A DNA stretch of 10,669 nt, from NCBI GenBank assembly GCA_030590715.1, contig JAUVCU010000025.1:1-10669 (forward strand), written 5' to 3'. Origin of the DNA: Lentisphaeria bacterium. Its GTDB lineage: Bacteria > Verrucomicrobiota > Lentisphaeria > Victivallales > JAUVCU01. Of the stretch, positions 1 through 6,660 are shown in pieces. Numbering within the stretch: position 1 is the first letter of the stretch; each line of letters starts with the position of its first letter. The position numbers and the translations under genes were made by a program. The notes under the pieces were generated by a model. The model made no database searches and had not been told where the DNA came from. It saw only the letters and a program-made list of their open reading frames with translations.

Positions 1-560
1 GGAATCCCTTCCAGAACAACAGCAAAAGCCCCTGCATCCTGAAGAGCAAGAGCATCATCCATAAGCCGATCAGCCTGCACTTCTGTTTTACCTGCAATTT
101 TATAACCGCCGGCAGTCATAACACTTTGCGGCAGAAGCCCAATATGCCCCATAACAGGTACACCGGCATCGACAAGTCTCTTGACCGTAGGAGCGATTGA
201 AACGCCACCTTCGACTTTGACCGCATTCACTTTTGAAGCCTGCAGATACTTAGCCGCATTCTCCAGCGCCTGCTCCGCAGAAATCTGATATGTCATAAAA
301 GGCATATCTCCGACAATAAAAGCATTGCGTGCTCCGCGTCTTACCGCAGAACAATGGTGAAGTGACTCTTCTAAGGTCACCGGAATTGTGTTTTCATACC
401 CTAAAACAGCCATTCCAAGGGAATCACCAACAAGGATCAATTCGATTCCGCAGTCCTCCGCAAGTTTCGCAGTCGCAGAATCATACGCAGTCAAGGCTAC
501 AATTTTTTCGCCTTCTTTCTTCTTTTTACTAAAATAGCTAACTGTTATTTTTTCACTCAT
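1..560 (-). CDS. panB: 3-methyl-2-oxobutanoate hydroxymethyltransferase PanB (3' end beyond window)
   Basis: PanB transfers a hydroxymethyl group from 5,10-methylene-tetrahydrofolate to 2-oxoisovalerate, giving ketopantoate. This is the first committed step of pantothenate/CoA synthesis and is cytosolic. The first 186 codons are visible from the ATG at 560-558, and the gene runs off the left edge. Family hallmarks are clear: LVGDSLGM at 43-50, the VRRGA block at 73-77, DMPFM at 85-89, VKVEGG at 114-119, and GHIGLLPQS at 138-146. The Mg2+ ligands match D46, D85 and E117, and the catalytic glutamate is E184, just before the edge. The start lines up with the E. coli protein. The Shine-Dalgarno sequence is weak (GAGTG). 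The gene has its own promoter and is divergent from the pseudopilin gene. panC and panD are not in view. Confidence 0.96.
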   Translation of the reverse strand, partial: MSEKITVSYFSKKKKEGEKIVALTAYDSATAKLAEDCGIELILVGDSLGMAVLGYENTIPVTLEESLHHCSAVRRGARNAFIVGDMPFMTYQISAEQALENAAKYLQASKVNAVKVEGGVSIAPTVKRLVDAGVPVMGHIGLLPQSVMTAGGYKIAGKTEVQADRLMDDALALQDAGAFAVVLEGI

Positions 561-863
561 ATTGAATCACTCTATTCATTTCATTAATAACATTTCATTC
601 AAGCGGAATATAATTCGTTAAAACGAACAATCAACACACACGGTATAACAGGAACAGCTCATTCATTTCGTTTTTCACAAAACAAGCATATACCAAGGCT
701 ATCACATAAGTCGGACAATCATGATTGCAGCTACATTTGTTTCACAAATAAAAAGGGAAAGAATAGTTTTAAAATCAGGTAAGAATTGTAGGTTTAAACG
801 AGTAGTATCTGAATTAAGGACAACATTTGATATTTTACTGACATTCAGCAAAGTGAGGCTAAT
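561..863. other. Divergent intergenic region between panB and pseudopilin gene
   Basis: This 303-bp region has no convincing ORF on either strand. It holds the panB promoter on the left. It also has a second short perfect inverted repeat at 735-749 (ATTTGT, 3-bp gap, ACAAAT), which could be an operator or may be chance in AT-rich DNA. I could not find a well-spaced -35/-10 pair for the rightward genes, although a rightward promoter must lie here unless it uses a non-sigma70 factor. Confidence 0.5.
607..634 (-). promoter_or_regulatory. Putative panB promoter with internal palindrome
   Basis: On the minus strand there is a TTGATT -35 (629-634) and a TATATT -10 (607-612) with a 16-bp spacer, which places transcription start near 600, about 40 bp before the panB ATG. 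The spacer contains a perfect inverted repeat (614-627, arms TTCGTT/AACGAA with 2 bp between), positioned where a repressor would block RNA polymerase. The promoter call is by eye from sigma70-type consensus, and the operator role is inference. Confidence 0.5.
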
Positions 864-1433
864 ATGAAAAGAATAAAAAACAATGAAAGCGGACAGGCGA
901 TTGCAGAACTGACAATAGGTCTAATGGTGATAATGGTCGTGCTGGTCGGAGTTATATTTATTTCTTTAGTAGGTTCGGAAAATATAAGAACGGTGATCTC
1001 AGCCAGAGAAAATGCTGAGCTTCAATCAGGGACCTCCTCAAACTCAAAATACATTTCCACATGGGATTACGGAGAAGATAACATCCCGTTTACATCAGAT
1101 GACCAGGAGACATTAGCCTCTTTCGAATACCAGCAAACCTACTCCGATTTACTTCAGAATGATGGATTTGATTTAAAGACAGATAATTACACAACGGAAG
1201 CACAATTTGTGAAACCATTCACGAGTCCTGATTCTGAAAGTTTATTCACGAATGCAGTTGATTTGATAGCATATCAGGGTAATCAGGATAATGTCCAAAA
1301 CACAATAGACGAACTAAACCTAAAGAACGCATTACAAAAGATTTTTAATATAAACGGAAACATAGATTTAAGCTCCCAGGAATCGAACAAAGTATATATG
1401 CCTATAAGCAAAGACTATACTCTTGGAAAATAG
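864..1433 (+). CDS. Orphan TadE-like pseudopilin / membrane-anchored exported protein
   Basis: This 189-residue protein has a short basic start (MKRIKNNESG), then QAIAE and a single hydrophobic helix at about 16-37. A glycine followed by a glutamate at +5 and a long hydrophobic segment is typical of TadE-type pseudopilins of Tad/Flp pili, which a prepilin peptidase would cut after G10. The remainder (40-189) is polar, periplasmic by inference, and not recognised. Residues 67-80 carry a short acidic motif (WDYGEDNIPFTSDD) resembling D-rich, GxDxxPxTxDD-type loops. The start is supported by AGTGAGG 7 nt upstream. No Tad secretion genes (ATPase, platform, secretin) are nearby, so a pilus role is uncertain. 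It could also be a simple anchored envelope protein. It leads a same-strand run, with 36 bp to the next gene. Confidence 0.7.
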   Translation: MKRIKNNESGQAIAELTIGLMVIMVVLVGVIFISLVGSENIRTVISARENAELQSGTSSNSKYISTWDYGEDNIPFTSDDQETLASFEYQQTYSDLLQNDGFDLKTDNYTTEAQFVKPFTSPDSESLFTNAVDLIAYQGNQDNVQNTIDELNLKNALQKIFNINGNIDLSSQESNKVYMPISKDYTLGK

Positions 1434-1469
1434 TGCCGGGAGCGGAAGTAATCAAGGAAACATACAACC

Positions 1470-1976
1470 ATGAATAATCAAATAGCAAACCCTTCAGATC
1501 TGATAATGACACTTGAACAGGCCGTAGCCTGGCACAACAAACTGAAAGCTGACGGCAAAAAACTAATAATAACAAACGGTTGTTTTGACATAATGCACCG
1601 CGGGCACGCCGAATACCTTTACGAAGCAAGAAAAAAGGGTGATGCTCTTTTGGTCCTTCAAAATTCGGATCAATCAGTGAGCGAACTAAAAGGCCCATCA
1701 CGACCGGTTATCAACGAAGACAACCGCGCATATATGCTTGCCAGTCTGAAGTGTGTAGATGTTGTCGTGACTTTTGAAGGACAGCGATGCACGGCTGAGT
1801 TTGAACAATTAAAACCGGAAGTGTATGTAAAAGGCGGAGACTATACTGTTGAGACGCTGAACCCGGAAGAAAGAACGGCACTCCAGGCAGGAGGAGCTGA
1901 GTTTCACTTTATTCCGTTTATCCCCGGTTGCTCGACAACTGAAGTGCTCGCAAAGATCAACACAACAAATCTGTAA
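1470..1976 (+). CDS. D-glycero-beta-D-manno-heptose 1-phosphate adenylyltransferase (stand-alone RfaE2/HldE C-terminal type)
   Basis: This 168-residue cytidylyltransferase-like nucleotidyltransferase is predicted to join ATP and heptose 1-phosphate into ADP-heptose for the LPS inner core. Visible motifs are TNGCFD (35-40), the nucleotide-binding HxGH as HRGH (43-46), NSD (65-67), LKGPSRP (73-79), KGGDY (121-125) and GCSTT (153-157). These match the C-terminal half of E. coli HldE in order. The N-terminal kinase domain is absent, as in bacteria with split HldA/HldC-type enzymes. One small difference is Q64 just before the NSD, where E. coli has valine. AAGGAA lies 9 nt before the ATG. It sits between an envelope pseudopilin and a lipoprotein, in keeping with envelope work. 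A related glycerol-phosphate or other sugar nucleotidyltransferase is possible but less likely given KGGDY and GCSTT. Confidence 0.9.
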   Translation: MNNQIANPSDLIMTLEQAVAWHNKLKADGKKLIITNGCFDIMHRGHAEYLYEARKKGDALLVLQNSDQSVSELKGPSRPVINEDNRAYMLASLKCVDVVVTFEGQRCTAEFEQLKPEVYVKGGDYTVETLNPEERTALQAGGAEFHFIPFIPGCSTTEVLAKINTTNL

Positions 1977-1983
1977 AAATATT

Positions 1984-2412
1984 ATGCTCAAAAATATAAC
2001 TCTATTAATTATTATAATTTTTTCATCATCGTGTATGTCACACAGAGAATTCAAAGTGCCCTACGATGACATCGAAAAAGTAACAATTAAAAAATTTCAC
2101 AAGAACCGTTGGACTCACAACGGAACACAAAAGACAATTGTTCAGGTGAAACAGCGCGGTCACTTAAAGATGAAGCACTACACATGGGAATTCCCGATAA
2201 CAAAGGTTCATTGTGACATTGAGCTGAAAGCCCTTGAAGGAGGAATTACTTCTGTTGGTGTTTATGTGAAAGACCACAGCAGCTGGCTCTATCCTTTTAA
2301 TTTCAACAGCAAGCAGTCTCTTGAGCTTCTCGACGTAATTGAAAACAAAATCAGAACAAATAATTGGTCAAAACTACCGTGGCAACCTACTAACTCTGAA
2401 TTCAAGAATTGA
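1984..2412 (+). CDS. Small putative lipoprotein, unknown function
   Basis: This 142-residue protein begins with MLKN, a run of isoleucines and leucines (5-12), and then FSSSC, so C17 is a likely lipidation site, although the lipobox is not ideal (S at -1, no L at -3). The mature part is basic and rich in aromatics (for example TWEF, SSWLYPFNF) and ends with a probable helix (about 111-126) and a polar tail. I do not recognise the family. It begins 7 bp after the adenylyltransferase stop without a clear Shine-Dalgarno sequence, so translation may be coupled, and the next gene follows 7 bp after its stop. Its place in an envelope-related run suggests an envelope role, but no function can be assigned. 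Confidence 0.72.
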   Translation: MLKNITLLIIIIFSSSCMSHREFKVPYDDIEKVTIKKFHKNRWTHNGTQKTIVQVKQRGHLKMKHYTWEFPITKVHCDIELKALEGGITSVGVYVKDHSSWLYPFNFNSKQSLELLDVIENKIRTNNWSKLPWQPTNSEFKN

Positions 2413-2419
2413 TACACAT

Positions 2420-3691
2420 ATGAAAAGAAAAATAACAAGAAGAATCCTATCTGCTTTTGCCATGGCGGTAACAACAATTGTTTACGGTGGAGAAAATGGA
2501 TCCAATGATAAGCTGGATATACTAAGGCTCAAAGCTAAGCACAATGTTATTGAAGCTCAGATAGAGCTGGCAAACATCTATCTGCAGGGGGACTCAAAAG
2601 CACAGGCATCGGCAACCCTTTGGTACAGACGAGCAGTACTTGAAGGAAGCTCAGAAGCAGCCTACCGACTGGCAAAATGCTATGACAAGGGGATCGGCGT
2701 TGAACAAAACGACGAGACAACGATTGAGTTTCTGAAGCTCGCGGCTCAAAAAAAACACAAAGCGGCTAGATTTATGCTTGCACAAAAATATTCGCAACGC
2801 ATAGAGAACAACAGAGCGGTCAACAGCGAGACACTAGAATCATCAGTAAAAAATGCGATGGACCTGCTCAATGAACTGGCAGGGGAAGACTATATACCTG
2901 CACTGCGGGAAATAGCAAAACTATACCTGACTCAGGAAGTTCTCGCTCCGAACGAAACAAAAGTTGCGTTCAAACACTTAATGAAAGCCGTAAAATCAGA
3001 AGATGCCACATCGATGAGAATTTTAGCAGACTGTTTCTATAAAGGCAAAGGCTGCAAAAAAGATCTGGATAAAATGCTTTACTATTTAAAAATGTCTGCG
3101 AAACTCGGCGACCTTCAAGCATTGGCAAAACTGGCTTTCTGCTACGAAAATGGAATCGGAGTTGAACCCGATTTTGAATCAGCGTTTAAACTACACAGAA
3201 GCGCTGCCGAACAAGGCTTAGCTATTTCAAAAATAAAAATGGGCGACTACTACGTGACCGGTGAATTTGTCGAGCAAAGTCTGGAAGCAGCAATAAAGTG
3301 GTATCGCGAAGCGGATAAAGACAATCATCCTCTAGCTGCGTACAAACTTGCACTATTTGCCCTTCAGGGCGTTGGTATGGAGATCAATGACGAGTTCGCG
3401 GTTAAATTACTAAGCAAAGCTGCCAACCGAGGATACACCAAGGCACAATACAACCTGGGCCTTTTATGCGCAGAAGGAAGAGGTACACCACAAGAAACAG
3501 CCGAGGCTTTTAAGTGGTTCAAAAAAGCGGCTGAACAAAACGACACCAGAGCGCAACTGGAATTAGCAGTCTGCTACATGGAAGGAAAAGGTACTAAAAA
3601 GAATGCAGAAGCCGGAATAGAATGGCTGAAAATATCTGCTCAAAACGGCAATAACGAAGCCCGCCAAATACTGGCACTTCAGTCAAACTAA
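2420..3691 (+). CDS. Exported Sel1-repeat (SLR) protein
   Basis: This 423-residue protein has an N-terminal signal sequence (basic MKRKITRR, then a moderately hydrophobic stretch to about residue 22) followed by about ten Sel1-like repeats of roughly 36 residues. They show the usual A..LA..Y..G.G...(D/N)...A..(W/Y)..AA..G pattern, for example around YNLGLLCAEGRG and KWFKKAAEQND. Repeat three is lengthened by about a dozen residues, and the last repeat is cut short. Such solenoids bind proteins; in other bacteria they act in signalling and envelope interactions. The start at 2420 is preferred over an in-frame ATG at 2339, because the earlier one lies inside the upstream lipoprotein gene and would bury the signal peptide. 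Spacing of 7 bp to that gene suggests one transcript. The partner is unknown. Confidence 0.9.
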   Translation: MKRKITRRILSAFAMAVTTIVYGGENGSNDKLDILRLKAKHNVIEAQIELANIYLQGDSKAQASATLWYRRAVLEGSSEAAYRLAKCYDKGIGVEQNDETTIEFLKLAAQKKHKAARFMLAQKYSQRIENNRAVNSETLESSVKNAMDLLNELAGEDYIPALREIAKLYLTQEVLAPNETKVAFKHLMKAVKSEDATSMRILADCFYKGKGCKKDLDKMLYYLKMSAKLGDLQALAKLAFCYENGIGVEPDFESAFKLHRSAAEQGLAISKIKMGDYYVTGEFVEQSLEAAIKWYREADKDNHPLAAYKLALFALQGVGMEINDEFAVKLLSKAANRGYTKAQYNLGLLCAEGRGTPQETAEAFKWFKKAAEQNDTRAQLELAVCYMEGKGTKKNAEAGIEWLKISAQNGNNEARQILALQSN

Positions 3692-3696
3692 AAAAA

Positions 3697-3720
3697 GCGC
3701 ACCGTTTTTTAACGATGCGC
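3697..3720. terminator. Bidirectional intrinsic terminator between convergent genes
   Basis: Ten-base arms (3697-3706 and 3711-3720, GCGCACCGTT against AACGATGCGC, one mismatch) enclose a TTTT loop. On the plus strand a short CTTTT follows. On the minus strand the hairpin is followed by six T. The site lies 5 bp after the Sel1 gene stop and 21 bp beyond the end of the leftward formyltransferase gene, so it can serve both. Confidence 0.8.
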
Positions 3721-3741
3721 CTTTTGAATATCTAAAAGAAA

Positions 3742-4626
3742 TTAGATGAAACGAGGTTTAGCTTCAGTCTCGTTGTAAACAACAGTCTGAACAGCTTTCC
3801 ATTCACCATCAACCATATAGTGAAGCTGATGATTTTCATCAAGGCCGAAGTTACCGGCAGCAAAGTCATCGACAGCTGGAGGGAAAACAATCCAGTCTCC
3901 ATTTTCTTTAAGAAGAGTCTGGTTGTGATCTGCAACATCTTCCAGTTCGTCCTTATAACCGCCAACTGGTCGTTTGTCAGGGCGTTCAGAATTTAATTTT
4001 TCAATATCGTCAAAAGAAAGACCTTTGAAGTCCATATCAACAGCTTCAGACAATCCAAGGATCGGACCGGAATCCATCTCTCCACCCTGCCCTGTGTACG
4101 TCTGAGCGACAATAACACTCGAACGAAGTGACGTTAATTCCTCAAGCATTGCAATCTCTACCGGGATAGTATGAAGACCAACGAGTATTCTCTGTCCATT
4201 TTTCTCGACTGTAAGATCACCGGGGTGAACATTCAGACATGGGAAATCATTAGTAAGGTTAGTCAAAGGGACAAATCCAGCAAGAATACCAAAATCAATA
4301 TTCATTGGCTCCAGCTGACGTCGCAGCTCGGCGGTCCACTCTTCACGGATTTCACGCCCGCGCTCTGTTCTCAACGAGACGCGAGTTTCTCCGCGCTCCT
4401 TATAGAATTCGCGTATATCCAAAGAAACATGTGGAAGTCCGTATTTGTTTGCCAAAAATTCGGTTTTGCTATTCTTAGGGTTATCGGTTACAAGAACTGC
4501 AGCTTCCCAGGAGCTCGACTTTCCTTCACTAAGAGACTGCAGCAATTTGTCTGCATTACTACCACTACCACTCAGCAAAATTGCAGCTCGCGGCTTACCG
4601 TCACATGAAATAAGCTTACGTATCAA
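3742..4626 (-). CDS. PurN-like formyltransferase family protein with C-terminal extension
   Basis: This 294-residue protein has the formyltransferase fold of PurN (glycinamide ribonucleotide transformylase, N10-formyl-THF dependent). Visible are the N-terminal ILLSGSGSN loop (16-24) for phosphate binding, LAGFVPL (115-121), the catalytic N-x-H as NVHPGDL (132-138, N132 and H134), and an aspartate in GGEMDSGPIL (D185), matching the Asn-His-Asp triad. PurN is usually about 190-215 residues. Here an insertion at about 70-105 and about 100 further residues after 190 make it longer. The tail is acidic and contains WIVFPPAVDD. The start is TTG: a strong AAAGGAG lies 7-8 nt upstream and no in-frame ATG is available. 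It may be the true purine enzyme or a relative using another amine. No purine genes are nearby to decide. Confidence 0.82.
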   Translation of the reverse strand: MIRKLISCDGKPRAAILLSGSGSNADKLLQSLSEGKSSSWEAAVLVTDNPKNSKTEFLANKYGLPHVSLDIREFYKERGETRVSLRTERGREIREEWTAELRRQLEPMNIDFGILAGFVPLTNLTNDFPCLNVHPGDLTVEKNGQRILVGLHTIPVEIAMLEELTSLRSSVIVAQTYTGQGGEMDSGPILGLSEAVDMDFKGLSFDDIEKLNSERPDKRPVGGYKDELEDVADHNQTLLKENGDWIVFPPAVDDFAAGNFGLDENHQLHYMVDGEWKAVQTVVYNETEAKPRFI

Positions 4627-4660
4627 TTTTTAGCTCCTTTTAAATTTGTATTTATATACC

Positions 4661-4689
4661 TTGAAGTATAAAATAAGAACAATTATAGA
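4661..4689 (+). promoter_or_regulatory. Putative promoter for the acidic-tailed exported protein
   Basis: TTGAAG (4661-4666) and TATAGA (4684-4689) are separated by exactly 17 bp, close to the sigma70 consensus, giving an expected start near 4696 and a leader of about 47 nt. The divergent formyltransferase gene must also start from this 116-bp gap. A weaker minus-strand match (TTGTTC, 17 bp, GTATAT) overlaps the same bases, so the two promoters may interfere. Confidence 0.5.
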
Positions 4690-4742
4690 TACAACAAGCA
4701 TGAAAAACGATGAATTTTAAATTAAATAAAAGGGCCATTTAG

Positions 4743-5555
4743 ATGAAATACAAACGAGTAGCACTAAGACTTACAATGATGAGCGTTCTAGCTTGTTCAA
4801 CAGTAACCGCTACGGCAGGATTACTGGAGAAGATGAAGACAGGATTCGGAAATGTAGTCGAAGCTCTTACGCCTTACCGCGGTCCTCAAAAAGATATTAC
4901 AACCCTTATCATTACAAGCAATTATATTAAATCAAAGATGCTTGCAGAACTAATACAGATAGAAACTAAACAACCATATATTCTTTTACCGGCAGCAGGT
5001 CAGGAAAATATTTTCTTTGTTCCGGCACACGGACGCAATCCTCAAAGAATTCCTTACGACAAACTTTCGCGCTTCATCAAATTTGTGAACCCGAAACAGG
5101 TAATTGTACTGGGAGACAAAAGCTACGTTCCTGAAAACTATGTAAACATGATCGACGAACACCAGACTCTATGGGCAGTAAGCAACAAGAACTGGTTCGA
5201 GACGTCAAAATCGGTTGGAAGCCTTCTTGACCTTTCAAACCTAGCATCTGACTTCAGAAGAACACTTTACGACTGGGAAGGCGGGCAGCGTTATGTTCCG
5301 GCAAAGAGCCAAATTCCACTTCAACAGATTGAAACGTTCGAAACAGTTGAGATCCCGGAAGAGCAAGTTCTAGAAACTGAATTTGCTGTTGCTCCAGAAT
5401 TTGAAGAGTTCCTGTCAATTGAAGAGAAACAAGAAGAATTCGTTGCAGAAGAGCTAAGCATTGAAACACTGCCTCTAACAGATATAACGGATATTGAAAA
5501 CTTTGACGAACCTGAAATAGTCTTCCCGGACGAAGCTCCTATAATTGTTGAATAA
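4743..5555 (+). CDS. Exported protein of unknown function with Glu-rich acidic tail
   Basis: This 270-residue protein starts with a signal peptide (basic MKYKR, hydrophobic core, likely cut after TATA at residue 25). Residues about 52-137 form an alternating alpha/beta stretch: TTLIITSN, a helix with SKMLAELIQI, PYILLPA, a helix, then VNPKQVIVLGDKSYVP. That order (strand, helix, 'P-ILL', helix, 'K-VIVLGD-S-V') resembles the cell wall binding repeat 2 (PF04122) pattern, but I could not test it. Residues 195-270 contain 26 Asp/Glu and a single Lys, and are probably disordered. AAAGGG is 9 nt before the ATG. It is monocistronic, with its own promoter and terminator. I cannot assign a function. 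An extracytoplasmic binding or structural role is inference. Confidence 0.8.
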   Translation: MKYKRVALRLTMMSVLACSTVTATAGLLEKMKTGFGNVVEALTPYRGPQKDITTLIITSNYIKSKMLAELIQIETKQPYILLPAAGQENIFFVPAHGRNPQRIPYDKLSRFIKFVNPKQVIVLGDKSYVPENYVNMIDEHQTLWAVSNKNWFETSKSVGSLLDLSNLASDFRRTLYDWEGGQRYVPAKSQIPLQQIETFETVEIPEEQVLETEFAVAPEFEEFLSIEEKQEEFVAEELSIETLPLTDITDIENFDEPEIVFPDEAPIIVE

Positions 5556-5578
5556 TCACTTCTCGTAATTATTTAAAA

Positions 5579-5612
5579 GGATACAACTGAATTTCAGTTG
5601 TATCCTTTTTTT
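5579..5612 (+). terminator. Intrinsic terminator after the exported protein gene
   Basis: A perfect 11-bp stem (5579-5589 GGATACAACTG, 5595-5605 its complement) with an AATTT loop is followed by seven T (5606-5612). It lies 23 bp after the stop codon at 5555. Four A before the stem extend pairing with the T tract and allow weak action on the other strand. Confidence 0.9.
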
Positions 5613-5618
5613 ATGCAC

Positions 5619-5656
5619 AAAAAAAATGCCCTATCCCGATTTCACAGGATAGAGCA
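5619..5656 (-). terminator. Intrinsic terminator of the leftward six-gene run
   Basis: Arms at 5647-5656 and 5627-5636 (TGCTCTATCC against GGATAGGGCA read on the minus strand, one mismatch) enclose a 10-nt loop and are followed on the minus strand by eight T (5626-5619). It sits 17 bp past the end of the NusG-like gene and lies back to back with the plus-strand terminator at 5579-5612. Confidence 0.85.
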
Positions 5657-5673
5657 AAAGAGATAAATAAAAC

Positions 5674-6189
5674 CTAAACCGGCTCAAGATCTCCGGCATC
5701 AATCTCAACGGTTGCAGACTGACCTAAAATTTCAACATTCACTGTTATTGAAACCTTACCTTTACGACGAACAACAACACCATCAACTCCAGCCATTGCT
5801 CCGCGTGCGACGGTTACAACCGAACCTTCGGCCAGCTCCGGCTTCACAACGACATCAGCTTCATTGGAAAGTTTCTCAAAAGCCTGAATGGCCTTCAACT
5901 CCTCAATCAAACCTTCTTCTTCGTAATCATTTATAGGAATTTGATAAACAATGGCGTTAGATAAAACAATCTTGCTGAACAGATCTTCATCCAGACAACA
6001 AAATACATAACCTGGAAACATCGGAACATGAAACACCGCTGTTCGACGTTCGTAACGATGAACTCTCTTCAACAAAGGCAGATAATTCTCCACCCCTTTT
6101 GCTTTACAATACTCGACAAGTTTCTTTTCCTGCTTAGGTTTCACCCTCACAGGAGTCCAACATTTATTATCTACAGACTTAATTTCCAT
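5674..6189 (-). CDS. NusG-family transcription elongation factor (specialised paralogue)
   Basis: This 171-residue protein has the NusG N-terminal (NGN) domain at about 9-105, with CWTPVRVKPKQE at 10-21 and the PMFPGYVF signature at 56-63. A KOW domain follows at about 121-170 (EGSVVTVARGAMAG, then DGVVV). Such proteins bind the RNA polymerase clamp and alter pausing and termination. The sequence differs from core NusG: the start is CWTPVRV rather than the usual WYvv, and there is no secE or ribosomal-protein neighbour. This favours a specialised paralogue of the RfaH/UpxY/LoaP kind, which typically controls long envelope or polysaccharide operons. It is the last gene of the leftward run, 29 bp after the DciA-like gene, with a terminator beyond. 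AGAAGTG precedes the ATG. Its target is unknown. Confidence 0.87.
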   Translation of the reverse strand: MEIKSVDNKCWTPVRVKPKQEKKLVEYCKAKGVENYLPLLKRVHRYERRTAVFHVPMFPGYVFCCLDEDLFSKIVLSNAIVYQIPINDYEEEGLIEELKAIQAFEKLSNEADVVVKPELAEGSVVTVARGAMAGVDGVVVRRKGKVSITVNVEILGQSATVEIDAGDLEPV

Positions 6190-6218
6190 TAATTCACTTC
6201 TATTACTAATTGACTAAA

Positions 6219-6647
6219 TTACTTCCCGCGCCCGGCTGGAGTAAAGCGAATATCCCGGCAAAAACCTGCGCCGCAGTATTTATTTATATTTTTGATAATC
6301 ATTTTTTTTGTTATACCATTAAGCTCACGAAGCCATGCGTTATGAACTACTTCCACATAAACAACACCTTCGTAAATTTTCACGGGGTGAGCTATTTTTG
6401 AAATCTGGTCTCCAACAAGCAAAACCCAATTCGATTTCACATCCATAAGCTTTTTCTGGCCAGGAGAAACCATACCAGAAATGATCTGATCTAAAACACT
6501 AGAGATATCAACAGCTTTAGGAAGACGCGGCACCATCTCATTCGCCGCTCTATCAGTCCCATACCATGAGGAAAGCAGGCTATCTATTTTATTAAAATCT
6601 TTTCTCTTAAAATAAGCCTTAGTCTCTTTCTTCTCATGTTCAAACAT
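6219..6647 (-). CDS. DciA-like (DUF721) protein, probable replicative helicase loader or partner
   Basis: This 142-residue protein has the DUF721/DciA pattern in its C-terminal half: W74 followed by LLVGDQISKIAHP (76-88), EGVVYVEV (93-100), NAWLREL (103-109), and an amphipathic helix with MIIKNINKY before DIRF. DciA is the widespread bacterial protein thought to help load or regulate DnaB helicase where DnaC or DnaI is absent. The first 60 residues are basic and variable, as is usual. It begins 13 bp after the stop of the small exported protein gene without a clear Shine-Dalgarno sequence, and is followed after 29 bp by the NusG paralogue. Assignment to the family is fairly secure. The role in this organism rests on family knowledge. 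Confidence 0.82.
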   Translation of the reverse strand: MFEHEKKETKAYFKRKDFNKIDSLLSSWYGTDRAANEMVPRLPKAVDISSVLDQIISGMVSPGQKKLMDVKSNWVLLVGDQISKIAHPVKIYEGVVYVEVVHNAWLRELNGITKKMIIKNINKYCGAGFCRDIRFTPAGRGK

Positions 6648-6660
6648 AAGTAGAAATCAT

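Noticed and set aside
735..749. Short inverted repeat ATTTGT/ACAAAT as an operator for the pseudopilin gene
   Set aside because: Six-base arms in AT-rich DNA are easily due to chance and no promoter was found around it, so it is only noted within the intergenic entry.
1402..1701. A 99-codon minus-strand open frame opposite the adenylyltransferase start
   Set aside because: It is antisense to the HxGH and NSD motifs of a clear enzyme gene.
2339..2419. In-frame 27-codon N-terminal extension of the Sel1 protein starting at ATG 2339
   Set aside because: It lies inside the lipoprotein gene, has no ribosome-binding site and would mask an obvious signal peptide that begins at 2420.
4171..4633. Open frames on the plus strand (up to 145 codons) opposite the formyltransferase gene
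   Set aside because: The translations have no family motif and lie antisense to a gene with an intact catalytic triad, so they are shadows.
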